From Cladorhizidae sp. MBARI D1340-BT2 (lineage: Eukaryota > Porifera > Demospongiae > Poecilosclerida > Cladorhizidae), in contig JAQNBH010000013.1 in NCBI GenBank assembly GCA_028752905.1, forward strand, positions 27,896,739-27,960,738: 64,000 bases of DNA, written 5' to 3'. Below are positions 24,228-35,089 of the stretch, piece after piece. The notes beneath the pieces were generated by a model, which was not told where the DNA came from, searched no databases, and saw nothing but the letters and a program-made list of their open reading frames with translations. A program made the position numbers and the translations under genes. The stretch's first letter is position 1. The number at the start of each line of letters is the position of its first letter.

Positions 24228-25632
24228 TGGTACATGGTATAGATCCAACCCTAGGTTCTGGCAGGCTGGATTGTATGTAGCATGGGTATAGATCCAACCC
24301 CAGGCTGGATTGTATCTAGCATCAGGCTGGATTGTATGTTAGCATGGGTATCGATCCAACCCTAGGTTCTGGCAGGCTGGATTGTATGTAGCATCCAACC
24401 CTAGGTTCAGGCAGGCTGGATTGTATGTTAGCATGGGTATAGATAACCCTACATGTAGGTTCAGGCAGGCTGGATTGTATGTAGCATGGGTATAGATCCA
24501 ACCCTAGGTTCTGGCAGGCTGGATTGTACATATGTAGCATGGGTATAGATCCAACCCTAGGTTCTGGCAGGCTGGATTGTAGCATGGGTATAGATCCAAC
24601 CCCCAGGCTGGATTGTATGTAGCATGGGTATAGATCCAACCCTAGGTTCTGGCAGGCTGGATTGTATGTAGCATGGGTATAGATCCAACCCTAGGTTCTG
24701 GCAGGCTGGATTGTATGTAGCATGGGTATAGATCCAACCCTAGGTTCAGGCAGGCTGGATTGTATATACGGGTATAGATCCAACCCTAGGTTCTGGCAGG
24801 CTGGATTGTATGTAGCATGGGTATAGATCCAACCCTAGGTTCAGGCAGGCTGGATTGTATGTTAGCATGGGTATAGATAACCCTACATGTAGGTTCAGGC
24901 AGGCTGGATTGTATGTACAGCATGGGTATAGATCCAACCCTAGGTTCTGGCAGGCTGGATTGTACATATGTAGCATGGGTATAGATCCAACCCTAGGTTC
25001 TGGCAGGCTGGATTGTAGCATGGGTATAGATCCAACCCCCAGGCTGGATTGTATGTAGCATGGGTATAGATCCAACCCCCAGGCTGGATTGTATGTAGCA
25101 TGGGTATAGATCCAACCCTAGGTTCTGGCAGGCTGGATTGTAGCATGGGTATAGATCCAACCCTAGGTTCTGGCAGGCTGGATTGTATGTAGCATGGGTA
25201 TAGATCCAACCCTAGGTTCTGGCAGGCTGGATTGTAGCATGGGTATAGATCCAACCCTAGGTTCTGGCAGTCTGGATTGTATGTAGCATGGGTATAGATC
25301 CAACCCTAGGTTCTGGCAGGCTGGATTGTATGTACAGTAGCATGGGTATAGATCCAACCCTAGGTTCTGGCAGGCTGGATTGTATGTGTAGCATGGGTAT
25401 AGATCCAACCATAGGTTCTGGCAGGCTGGATTGTATATACGGGTATAGATCCAACCCTAGGTTCTGGCAGGCTGGATTGTATGTACAGTAGCATGGGTAT
25501 AGATCCAACCCTAGGTTCTGGCAGGCTGGATTGTATGTGTAGCATGGGTATAGATCCAACCCTAGGTTCTGGCAGGCTGGATTGTATGTAGCATGGGTAT
25601 AGATCCAACCCTAGGTTCAGGCAGGCTGAATT
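24228..25632. repeat. ~48-bp minisatellite, about 28 copies
   Basis: Unit TAGCATGGGTATAGATCCAA, CCCTAGGTTCTGGCAGGCTG, GATTGTATG, with frequent truncated units (for example those reduced to CCCAGGCTGG). Longer blocks of units recur, so higher-order duplication is present. The many MDLYPCYIQSSLPEP frames are repeat translations. Confidence 0.95.
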
Positions 25633-26821
25633 GCTATTATTACATATCCTATTTGAACACTGATAAACATAGGGGCCAACATGAACCTTGGGTTCAAGGT
25701 TGTAGATACATACTCACGACTCCTGAGGCCATCTCCATTTTGAAAACTCTACCTTACTCACTTACCCCTCCACCCCCTCCACCCACCCCCCATCCCTTGA
25801 GAGAGCATTACAGTATATGACAAAAATGGTCTTTCAAGCGAGTTTGGTTTTTCAAGAGAGTTTGCTCTTTACTCGAGGGATAAATAGGCATGTCGTGGAG
25901 AGGCTATACTTTAGGGGAGAGGGCGAGGTCCCAAGTCATGGAAAGCTGGCTCATACACACGCCATCACTGTGTTGAACCTCTTGAGGCCAAGCTCGCTAA
26001 TGGTGTATAGTCGCCACCAAGTAACGCTTCCAATTCGACGAATTGGCAAGCTGGGCAGGGTGGGTTCTACTTAAAGTTACCACAATTTTAGATTTTGAAA
26101 TATAGTGGTCAGTAATAGTGTCTCTCCCACCACCTCTAGGCTGTACCTGTACTGTTATACATATGTGTGTGTACATGTATATATATGTGTGTGTAATGTA
26201 TATATGTGTGTGTGTGTATTGGTCTCTGGACTTCAAAACATTCTACAAAACATGATTAGCATCACACCCATGCAGTACACAAACACTTATATACAGGAAA
26301 CCCTCCATGGTTTATTGTGAATTCAAGCCCACCACTATAGTGTTTGTACAGTGTACTGTACATCCATCAGCTAATACAGGTGTCATTAGCACTAAAACAA
26401 CATTGCAGCTGTCAAACTGGTGCAGCTTCAAATCAGGTTTTTCCTGACAACAACCATCTTTGCTACTTGCACTCATACTTTTTAGCATTATATCATGCCT
26501 CCAAGTGCGGCAGAGCCTGAGAACATCCACTGAGAATGTGAGCAGTTGTGGGAGATGGAGATTCACATAGAGATCATCTGGAACTGACCCTAACCTTCCA
26601 TTATTTTATTTTCGTATTGATCTGACTTGGTGAGGTGTCTGCCTCGGCTAGGATAACTGGCCAGCAGTCAAACTTGTCTCACCAATATTTGCTGATAGTG
26701 GTCTACCTGTATTTGTATTGAGTGATACGGAATTGATTTCCTGTAATCATCTTGTCTGGTATATGAGAGACAAAAACTGTCTGAAACTTGAACTAGAGAC
26801 TGAATAGCTTTGACTACATGT
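25633..26821. other. TEX264 intron 2; no gene recognised
   Basis: An 86-residue frame at 25817-26074 is open but has no known motif or clear splice context. A (GT)n/(TA)n microsatellite lies at 26160-26218. Confidence 0.4.
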
Positions 26822-27015
26822 AGGGTTTCATTTAGGGGGGGCCCCCCTTGGAACCTTTTTGCCCCCCCCCCCCCCCCCCCCCCCCTGGAAATTGTATTAT
26901 TAAAATTCGTTAGAAACTTTGTCACATCTTTAACCATCATCAGCTTAACCATCATGCCCCCCCCCCCTTAATATCCAGATTCCTTCAGTTGCCCATCCTT
27001 CTAAATGAAACCCTG
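26822..27015. mobile_element. MITE with 8-bp target duplication (hAT-like), C-tract core
   Basis: The ends AGGGTTTCATTTAG (26822-26835) and CTAAATGAAACCCTG (27001-27015) are inverted repeats. The 8-bp direct repeat CTACATGT flanks the element at 26814-26821 and 27016-27023. An 8-bp duplication and CAGGG-type ends are the hAT pattern. The interior carries a poly-C run (26863-26885) and no coding frame. Confidence 0.7.
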
Positions 27016-27131
27016 CTACATGTACTGTATCATCCTGTGATGAAGCGGCGTCTTGGCTACCAGATTAGGGACAATTTACACTCTGCCACACTTGAGTACC
27101 CAGTGTGGATTTCTAACTTCCTTATCTTTAG

Positions 27132-27308
27132 GGCAATCCCCTAGTAACAATCGACCTCTGTGATGCTCCTTCTCTTATTGAAACCTACAAGCCTTACCCG
27201 AGCTTAAAGGAAACACCTGGATTATTGATTACACGCGATATTAGCAGTGAAGGTTTAAAAAAAAGTCAACTATATGATCGATTTACTTTCAACAGAATGT
27301 TTTTCAAG
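27132..27308 (+). CDS. Unassigned internal exon inside TEX264 intron 2
   Basis: 59 open codons between a good acceptor (CTTCCTTATCTTTAG) and donor (TTCAAG|GTGAGA), phase 0 at both ends. The peptide starts GNPLVTIDLCDAPSLIETYK and ends LYDRFTFNRMFFK; composition and splice signals look genuinely coding. I do not recognise the family. Because TEX264 exons 2 and 3 join perfectly without it, it is either an alternative TEX264 exon (its phase permits that) or part of an interleaved gene. It could join 33273-33422, which also starts in phase 0. Confidence 0.45.
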
Positions 27309-27827
27309 GTGAGATTAGCTAGATGGAGTTGGTTGTAAGGGAATTCATAAGCTCTTTTTTTTCCCTTGCTTTTTCTTCCTTTTTTTATATTTTTTTTTAC
27401 TGTCTCAGGGATTTAGCTAGAAATATGCCGTCTACTGATTTCAGTTGATATTTGCTTCTAGTTCCAAGCATGTGGTCTGTTGGTTTGATGGAGGTATAGA
27501 TAGCCAAACACCAATGGCTTTGTAATAGTGATTGGTGCAGCACCTCAGATAGCTAATAATGAAAACATGTCCCAGTCCATCCTTTTGACAATCCACCTAA
27601 AACGTGAGTTCCATTTGTAGTGTCCAATCTTTGGTGTCTTGTAGTCCACAAGTAAAACAAATTGTTGCTTGCAGTTTGTTATGTTGTTGTTGACAAAGTG
27701 CTTTAGTGGGTGGACGGCCTGAACCAGAGAGGGAGTGGTCAGAGCAGCAGAAGATAAGGTCATTAGAGCTGGAGGCTTGTCGGCCATCAAATCTGTCACA
27801 TACATGTATGACATGTACACAGTATAA
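27309..27827. other. Intronic sequence, no gene
   Basis: A pyrimidine-rich run lies at 27353-27400. Otherwise unremarkable. Confidence 0.5.
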
Positions 27828-28892
27828 TTTCAACACAAATCTAGTAGGCCTGGGCTATGGATAGAGACCATCAAGGAGCTATTTCAACACAAGTCTAGTA
27901 GGCCTGGGCTATGGATAGAGACCATCAAGGAGCTATTTCAACACAAGTCTAGTAGGCCTGGGCTATGGATAGAGACCATCAAGGAGCTATTTCAACACAA
28001 GTCTAGTAGGCCTGGGCTATAAATAGAGACCATCAAGGAACTATTTCAACACAAGTTTAGTAGGCCTGGGCTATAAATAGAGACCATCAAGGAACTATTT
28101 CAACACAAGTTTATTAGGCCTGGGCTGTGCAAGGAACTATTTCAACACAAGTTTAGTAGGCCTGGGCTATAAATAGAGACCATCAAGGAACTATTTCAAC
28201 ACAAGATTAGTATGCCTGGGCTGTGCAAGGAACTATTTCAACACAAGTTTAGTAGGCCTGGGCCATAAATAGAGACCATCAAGGAACTATTTCAACACAA
28301 GTCTAGTAGGCCTGGGCTGTGCAAGGAACTATTTCAACACAAGTTTAGTAGGCCTGGGCTATAGATAGAGACCATCAAGGAACTATTTCAACACAAGTCT
28401 AGTAGGCCTGGGCTATAAATAGAGACCATCAAGGAACTATTTCAACACAAGTCTAGTAGGCCTGGGCTGTGCAAGGAACTATTTCAACACAAGTTTAGTA
28501 GGCCTGGGCTATAAATAGAGACCATCAAGGAACTATTTCAACACAAGTTTAGTAGGCCTGGGCTATGGATAGAGACCATCAAGGAACTATTTCAACACAA
28601 GTTTAGTAGGCCTGGGCTATGGATAGAGACCATCAAGGAACTATTTCAACACAAGTCTAGTAGGCCTGGGCTATAAATAGAGACCATCAAGGAACTATTT
28701 CAACACAAGTTTAGTAGGCCTGGGCTATGGATAGAGACCACCAAGGAACTATTTCAACACAAGTTTAGTAGGCCTGGGCTATGGATAGAGACCATCAAGG
28801 AACTATTTCAACACAAGTTTAGTAGGCCTGGGCTATGGATAGAGACCATCAAGGAACTATGTCTAGTAGGCCTGGGCTGTGGATAGCGACCT
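27828..28892. repeat. 54-bp minisatellite with a regular short variant, ~21 copies
   Basis: Full unit AACTATTTCAACACAAGTTT, AGTAGGCCTGGGCTATGGAT, AGAGACCATCAAGG. A short unit lacking the ATAGAGACCAT segment (GGGCTGTGCAAGGAACT) is interspersed at least five times between full units. It lies in TEX264 intron 2. Confidence 0.95.
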
Positions 28893-29394
28893 CTCAATTG
28901 TTTTACTTGTGGACTATAAGACACACAAAGACAGATAATACAAGGTAATGTGTTGCTATTATTTGCCAACAGACACATGCATACACGCATGCATACATGC
29001 ACACATGGTATCCTCTAGTACCAGTGCAGGATGCAATCGCCATCCTTCAAGTATGACAGAGCCTAACTTAACATTCATGGCAGAACCACCGTGTCAGCAC
29101 AGTAGCTTGCTAGTTATTTTGGGGAATTCTCTGTGAAATATATGATTTTTACCACAGTACTTACAATCCTACCATAAAGTGCTCTAAATCTATTTATTGG
29201 GCAAGGAGGTTCCCACACATAACATAAGAGCACAGGAAATCCATGTCCACAACAGATAGAACCATGCCTTGAGAGGAACAGAGCTACTGTAAGTAAGCCA
29301 GCATTGTTTAGCTGTCTCCACGATTTGTACTGTGGCTGTGGGGATATCATTGCAAAACTTGAAGGGGGGGGGGGGGGTTCATTTTTGGTTTAAA
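28893..29394. other. Intronic sequence, no gene
   Basis: It ends with a poly-G run at 29364-29377. Short open frames only. Confidence 0.5.
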
Positions 29395-29520
29395 AATCAT
29401 TATTCATTATTCCTGATGGAGGCTAGAGCATCTAGTCGAAACGTCGAGAGAATACAATTTCAAGTTGATTATTGAGAAGGTTATTGTAATGTTATTATGT
29501 CAACTGAGAGTTGATTGAGA
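29395..29520 (+). repeat. Hammerhead-like dispersed repeat, best-preserved copy
   Basis: ATTATTC is followed by CTGATGG (one change from CTGATGA), then the stem GGCTAG-AGCAT-CTAGTC, then GAAACGTC, then GAGAGAATA, which can pair back with the 5' flank. The tail continues ACAATTTCAAGTTGATTATT ... ATGTCAACTGAGAGTTGATT. The order (box, stem II, GAAA, GTC, stem I) is that of a type I hammerhead ribozyme. The changed A9 position suggests this copy is inactive. Confidence 0.65.
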
Positions 29521-29647
29521 ACGCTTCATGTTGCTGTAGTTACACTGTTGTTCTGAACACTGGTACAACCAGCAATATGGTGCCATCATATTTTCTCTTT
29601 GACTACTACTATACATAAGGCATTAATATATCAGTTTAGTCTAAGGT

Positions 29648-29955
29648 TAATTGATTAACTTGCAACTTAATTTTATAACTACTAGTATAAAGTTAATAAT
29701 TAACTTGCAACTTAATTTTATAACTACTAGTAGTATAAAGTTAATAATTAACTTGCAACTTAATTTTATAACTACTAGTATAAAGTTAATAATTAACTTG
29801 CAACTTAATTTTATAACTACTAGTATAAAGTTAATAATTAACTTGCAACTTAATTTTATAACTACTAGTATAAAGTTAATAATTAACTTGCAACTTAATT
29901 TTATAACTACATGTACTAGTATAAGGTTGATAATTAACTTGCTACTTAATTTTAT
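29648..29955. repeat. 45-bp minisatellite, about 7 copies
   Basis: Unit TAAAGTTAATAATTAACTTG, CAACTTAATTTTATAACTAC, TAGTA. AGTTAATAATTAACT is nearly palindromic, so each unit can form a hairpin. Open frames on both strands are translations of the repeat. Confidence 0.95.
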
Positions 29956-30036
29956 CAAATCTACTATATCTAGCTACTCTAGTACACTATTTATGTGCAA
30001 GTTTTAAATTAAGCGAATAGGTTATCTTCAATTACA

Positions 30037-30385
30037 ATTCACCATTAAGATCAGAGGTCTTAGAAGCACCATTAAGATCAGAGGTCTTAGAAGAAGTTGA
30101 TTCACCATTAAGATCAGAGGTCTTAGAAGAAGTTGATTCACCATTAAGATCAGAGGTCTTAGAAGAAGTTGATTCACCATTAAGATCAAGGGTCTTAGAA
30201 GAAGTTGATCACCATTAAAATCAAGTGTTTTAGAAGAAGTTGATCCATTAAGATAGGTCTTAGAAGAAGTTGATTAACCATTAAGATCAGAAGTCTTAGA
30301 AGAAGTTGATTCACCATTAAGATCAAGGGTCTTGGAAGAAGTTGATTCACCATTAAGATCCGAAGTCTTAGAAGAAGTTGATGGG
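30037..30385. repeat. 36-bp minisatellite, about 10 copies
   Basis: Unit TTAGAAGAAGTTGATTCACC plus ATTAAGATCAGAGGTC. It starts within 85 bp of the preceding, unrelated array. Confidence 0.95.
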
Positions 30386-30429
30386 GGACGAAACCATTTT
30401 AGTAGTAAAGTGTTAAAAACTTGTGGTGA

Positions 30430-30815
30430 CCCTCCATAAATTCTGTAAACTTCATGGTATGGACTTGATATATATATAGCTCAAAAGATAGGTCACTCTG
30501 TGTGCTCTCTTTTGACACTAAAACATTTTTTATGGGTATAACTGTAGCCAAGTTACTGGAGCTAAAGGGGTACCTAAAAACCTGAGTGCCTGATTTTGCC
30601 ACATAAATATATCCAGATTGCCAAGTGCTAAAGAGCTGAAATTAGCACCAGTGGCTAGAGGAAGCCCTACTCTATGCAACGAGTGGTTTCATTAGGCGCT
30701 AAATATGTGGTCAAGTGCCTGTTTGGAAAATGAGTTTCATTAAAATTCTTTCATTAAAATTCCATAAAATTAATTTCCCAATCGGGCGCTTGACCACAAA
30801 TACATTACTTTAATG
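30430..30815 (+). repeat. Dispersed repeat, copy 2 of 1755-2062, with inverted end
   Basis: Homologous to 1755-2062 up to about 30740. Beyond that, TTTCCCAATCGGGCGCTTGACCAC (to about 30801) is the inverse of GTGGTCAAGTGCCTGTTTGG (30708-30727), so the right end forms a hairpin or terminal inverted repeat. Confidence 0.7.
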
Positions 30816-32589
30816 TCAATCATAACTACATGAAAGCATAAGCACCAAATTTCAACCTCTCAGTGTTGTCGTCAAAGGGATCATTATCTGATTCTTGCGA
30901 TGTAACGGAAACCACAACAGGACGTGGTGCTTCAATTCCATTTTCTGTAGCACTTGTGCTGCCTGCCTTCCCATGGCAGATAGTGAAGAGCAGATGTCAT
31001 AAGCCAACAAGCCATCTACTATTCAGCTCCTTGACTACAGACATTGCATGTCAACATTAACACTGTGGATTTGAGTGTTATTTTCATCCTGGGCTTACCA
31101 ATCAGAAAAGTAATTCTAAGCTTGTCCTTGAAAGGCTTCACTTAATTAAGCTTAAATCTAGTGGGAAATGTCAGTGTGGTTGTTTGGGACTTTCCCATGG
31201 AAAATCCTGTTGTATTCTAGTAGTTATTGCACCGTCTCACCCTAACATCATACATACATGTAGATCACAAGAACTGCTTGATCAGGATCATTGCATTTTA
31301 CTCAAACTGCTTGATCAGGAGCATTGCTTTTTACTCAAACTGATTGTACGTATAGTAAGATGATATTCTTGATGAGCCGTAAAGCGGTTTCCTCATTTAC
31401 CCAGTGGTTTGGCCATGTGTCACAGATTGAATCCACTTGGAAAGGGGCAGTGAGGATGGTAGCGATCTGTTTTCCCTTGACAGAGGTTCTGGACAGGGAG
31501 AAGTTCTGCAGGCATTATGGCAACCAATGTAGCCGTGATGACGCTTGACATTGATGGCAGCTGTTTCTATCCGGCAGGATCCTTGCTCTTCCGTCCAATT
31601 TTGCAATGGAACTGCACTTTCGCAGATCTGAGACAGGTAAGTGCGCTTCACTTTGGAAATTTGTTCATCGGAAAGCTTTGCTTTTGTCTGTGTGAATCTC
31701 TTCTCTACCAATACCTTTCTGATATATCTTAAATACAAAAATTAGAACAAACCTCATCCCATTGTTCACAAAATTGAAACTTGCTATCTCCGACTCACTT
31801 CATGTGTCCTCCAAACTTCAAGAAAAGGGACCTGTAATGATACCTTCAGCAGCAGCAAAGACTCCAGGAGGACTGACAGGAGGACCAGCTTTCCTAAGAG
31901 CGCAGGTTAAGTTCAAACACTTTTATCCAATAATACGACCATGTGGCTTTGTGGTAATTTTTGCCACCATTGGCTCTTCTTCAGGAACATTCTCCTTGGC
32001 TTGTTTTCAACTCCGTCAAGTAGCACTTCTTAAAACACATTATGTGCTTTCCCCCAAGCATCCATCAACGTTCTTAACAGCGGCAGTTTTGCCTTTTTCT
32101 GCAGTATACTAACCGATGGCAGCTCCCCTGCTCACCGCTGAGTACAGAAGAGGCTTTTTATTTACGCGATCTCTGTTACTGGCTTGGTTGTGTCGGTGTT
32201 CCCTCAGTACTTGTGATACAGCTGCCTCTTCTTGTGGATGTTACACTCATCCCTCTGCCCTTTGCTGTTGATAGAGAGCTCTTGAAGAGCGCCATCGTGG
32301 TCTGTTTTTGCAAACAAACTCACGTACATAATATAACAACTGTCTTCCTTTCAAACGAGAAGTCTAATTGGGTGTGGAAACACAATTTTGCACAGTGTGA
32401 AATTTAATTATGTGATCTGATCTGCAAGTAAAGACTCGTGTAAAGTGCATAATTAAATACTGCACGTATATTTATAGCGCTACAGTAGTACTAATTATGC
32501 ATAGGCCTGCATGGCATCTGGGTATTGTTTTAAGAGGTTTCATTGTGTGTTGTTCTATTGATGCATAATGTTTCACTATATTTTTGTAG
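30816..32589. other. TEX264 intron 2, last part; coding-like scraps only
   Basis: Both strands have open frames between 31397 and 32112. The plus-strand frame from 31517 runs to a good donor (CTGAGACAG|GTAAGT at 31637). The minus-strand frame over the same bases contains AKLSDEQISKVKRTYLSQIC. Only one can be real. With no recognised family and several stops nearby, both are left unassigned; an old transposon remnant is possible. Confidence 0.3.
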
Positions 32590-32736
32590 GAGTTCAATAT
32601 TTCCCATACTGGTCCAGTGATTGAGCTGTATGAATCAGACTGTATCCGCTACATCACCCCTATAGAGAACAATGAAGGATTCTTTGTGCCCGAGGTGGCC
32701 AGGCATCAAACTAAAGAAACAAAGAAAGAATTGTAA
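32590..32736 (+). CDS. TEX264: TEX264 homologue, terminal exon
   Basis: 48 codons and TAA after the acceptor TATTTTTGTAG, phase 0 from exon 2. It gives ...ALKKYYS|EFNISHTGPVIELYE, then IRYITPI and GFFVPEV. Human TEX264 has ...LEIYQEDQIHFMCPL...GDFYVPEM at the same place, so this completes the GyrI-like domain. The predicted protein is 203 residues against 313 in human. It ends KETKKEL right after the domain and lacks the long disordered tail that carries the LC3-interacting region in vertebrates. Confidence 0.85.
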   Translation, partial: EFNISHTGPVIELYESDCIRYITPIENNEGFFVPEVARHQTKETKKEL

Positions 32737-32930
32737 CTGTTGTTGTTGTTTTATTGCTACTGCTATTTTGTTAATTATCCTCCCTTCTGCTTGTAACTGT
32801 TAAACAGACTCGTGTTCGTTTCTTTCCTTTCCTTTGCTGTTCATAAACTGCACTCACCAGACAAAAACTTTAACACAATAATTTATCTTGACCTGACCTA
32901 TGGATTATTCTTATTTCTCTCCTTTGTTGC

Positions 32931-33170
32931 TTAGCCAAGTGAGAGAGTCGAGTGGGAGAATTTGTTCTGCACTGCATGTATATTGCGTCCAGTGGTGTCG
33001 GAAACAATCATGGGATTGCCATAGGATGTCGAAAATTCAGTTTCGACCACCCAATGTTGACTAGGGCTGCTAATGATTGCCCGGTTTCCCAGTGCATGGC
33101 TCTGTGACCGACGACCAACTATCGTAGATAACAGCTTACTCATCCTAAAAGCCTTACTGTAAGTCTGCAT
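32931..33170 (-). CDS. Small uncharacterised open frame
   Basis: 79 codons from ATG (33170) to TAA (32931), starting MQTYSKAFRMSKLLSTIVGR, ending TLSLG. The basic, Ser-rich N-terminus could be a mitochondrial leader. No family is recognised and there is no supporting splice or promoter evidence. It may be chance. Confidence 0.15.
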   Translation of the reverse strand: MQTYSKAFRMSKLLSTIVGRRSQSHALGNRAIISSPSQHWVVETEFSTSYGNPMIVSDTTGRNIHAVQNKFSHSTLSLG

Positions 33171-33272
33171 GGCTTCCACACACAGGACCTATTGCACACT
33201 GTCCATGCACTCGGTGATACTTATTGCATTTGCTACCAAAGTTTCCTGCTTTACCCCTCTACGTATTTGCAG

Positions 33273-33422
33273 CTGTTACTTGAACACCATCTGCTTCCAT
33301 TTGCGTGTATACTAGGAGTTTGTGGGATCATAGTTGAAGCCATTTTGGGGTCATTGCTTTATGGATCTGGTGGATCTGATTACAATGCAGACATGGGCAG
33401 GGCAGTTCCTTTTAACATTTAG
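33273..33422 (+). CDS. Possible terminal exon of a membrane protein
   Basis: 49 codons and TAG following a strong acceptor (TTTACCCCTCTACGTATTTGCAG). Starts LLLEHHLLPFACILGVCG, contains one hydrophobic segment (~residues 7-30), ends GRAVPFNI. Phase 0 at its start, so it could follow 27132-27308. Family not recognised. Confidence 0.35.
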   Translation: MLLEHHLLPFACILGVCGIIVEAILGSLLYGSGGSDYNADMGRAVPFNI

Positions 33423-35089
33423 AAAGTAATATCAGTTTTCTTTGGGCGTTATTTGCAGCTCTTGTGTATATATATAGATCCTCTTTTGAGAAACCACCTT
33501 TCAAATCTACGCTATGCTATTTCATATGAGGTGGTCTGTCAGGGGTGTGGAGAGCAATGAGAGGGGCTAAGTTTATGTACTCTGTATTAGTGTCGAGTAG
33601 TAGCATGAAAAATGGTGTTGTTTATGATTTTGTGTAATGATCGTGACTTTCCACTTTCTATCCATGCTTGATACCCTCTCTCCCTCTCGCAGTGTCAACC
33701 ATTTTCTTTCCATGTATACAGACCTGGAGCAAGAACCAAATGACTCTGTACTGGCTGCAAGCAGTGGTTCACTACACTAGGCAGTCAAAGCACAGGGAAT
33801 GTCGATTTGAATTTGTTATTACAGTACTATTATACATGGTGCTTTTGTTTGTTGGAAGATAGTTTGTTTGTTTTTTGTTTTGTTTTTTATGCAAATACAA
33901 AGGCAAATGCATAATTATAATAGCAACAAAATGCTAGTATTAAGGCCACCCTAGTTATATACACGAGTAATGGAATGCACACATAAGAAAAGAATAAGTG
34001 AAGTAGTCTATTAGCTAAGGTAAAATATATAATATGATAGGTGGGATAGAAAGGGATTAGGATTTATAAGGTGACCACAATTTGTTTTGTTTTGGGGGGT
34101 GGTTGGTATATATATAAGCACGAGCTCTGGTGGTTTGTATATATATAGGCATGTTTAACTACTAATACTCTGGAGGTTGGAGGTTATCTGTGGCTGGAAG
34201 TAAGTGCAGGTGTATTGATGGATTCTAATTCTGGTCTACTGGTTTTTGGCTGGAGGTTTCTCTCAAATGGAGAAGATACTGTGTAGATCTAGCAGCCAAA
34301 ATCTTCGAATCCTGTCAGCTGAAAGGAAGTTGCTGCATTTTATTTTTTTACACTTTTATAGTGTGTATATATCTATTGCGTATCGGGGACTGCTGCTATT
34401 CCAAAAAGTTTGTTTCTTGGCTGAAACCAGCTTCTTACTATCATAATTATACAGTGTCTTCATCCGATTTGGACCGCAAAAAGACTTCAAGCATGCCTTC
34501 ATTAAGGTAGTAATCGGAGTGCCCCCAATACCATTAAAACCGTGATATTTGGTCTTCAATTGTATCAGCTACTTGTTGCATAACTGGCATCTGTCTATAT
34601 AATGTGTATTATGTGAATGCATTGGCACAGCTGTCTATATACTTGAGTAATAAACAATAATAACATCCATGATTGGTTAGTTCTGGTGTTCTAATGAGCT
34701 ATATATTTCTTGTAGGTGGCTGCTTGACTCTACAAAAACAAAATGGAAAAAAAGACAAAAATGTTGCAGTCAATAGAATTCACCAATGATAGATAACAAA
34801 CATTTACAGGACTCTAATTAATGAAGACCAAATGCCTTCTTTTTTCAACTATGTCACCCTGGGTCCATCTCCATCTTGACTTTGTTGTTTCTGTCATGGT
34901 TATTGTCATTTTTTGTGTGTGTGCATGTGTAAATAATTGTTTGCTATAAATTTTATCATTATTATTTTATTGTTACTTTATTCTAAAAAATCTGTCTTGT
35001 ATTTGGATTGTTTTGTTGTCTACGTTGGTAATAAATTCTAGTTTCATTTCTTCTTTTTTTGAATTACATAATGTTGTATATATATATAT
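33423..35089. other. Intergenic; no gene recognised
   Basis: Low-complexity TA and GT patches (near 34105-34150 and 35078-35090) and short frames without motifs. Confidence 0.5.

Noticed and set aside
24322..25608. Several ~100-codon minus-strand frames with DLYPCYIQSSLPEP
   Set aside because: Translations of the 48-bp minisatellite; period and frame drift match the repeat.
29651..30007. 118-codon plus-strand and 103-codon minus-strand frames
   Set aside because: Both are translations of the 45-bp minisatellite.
31397..31738. 113-codon minus-strand frame and overlapping plus-strand frame with good donor
   Set aside because: They conflict with each other, no family is recognised, and neighbouring frames are broken; left as unassigned.
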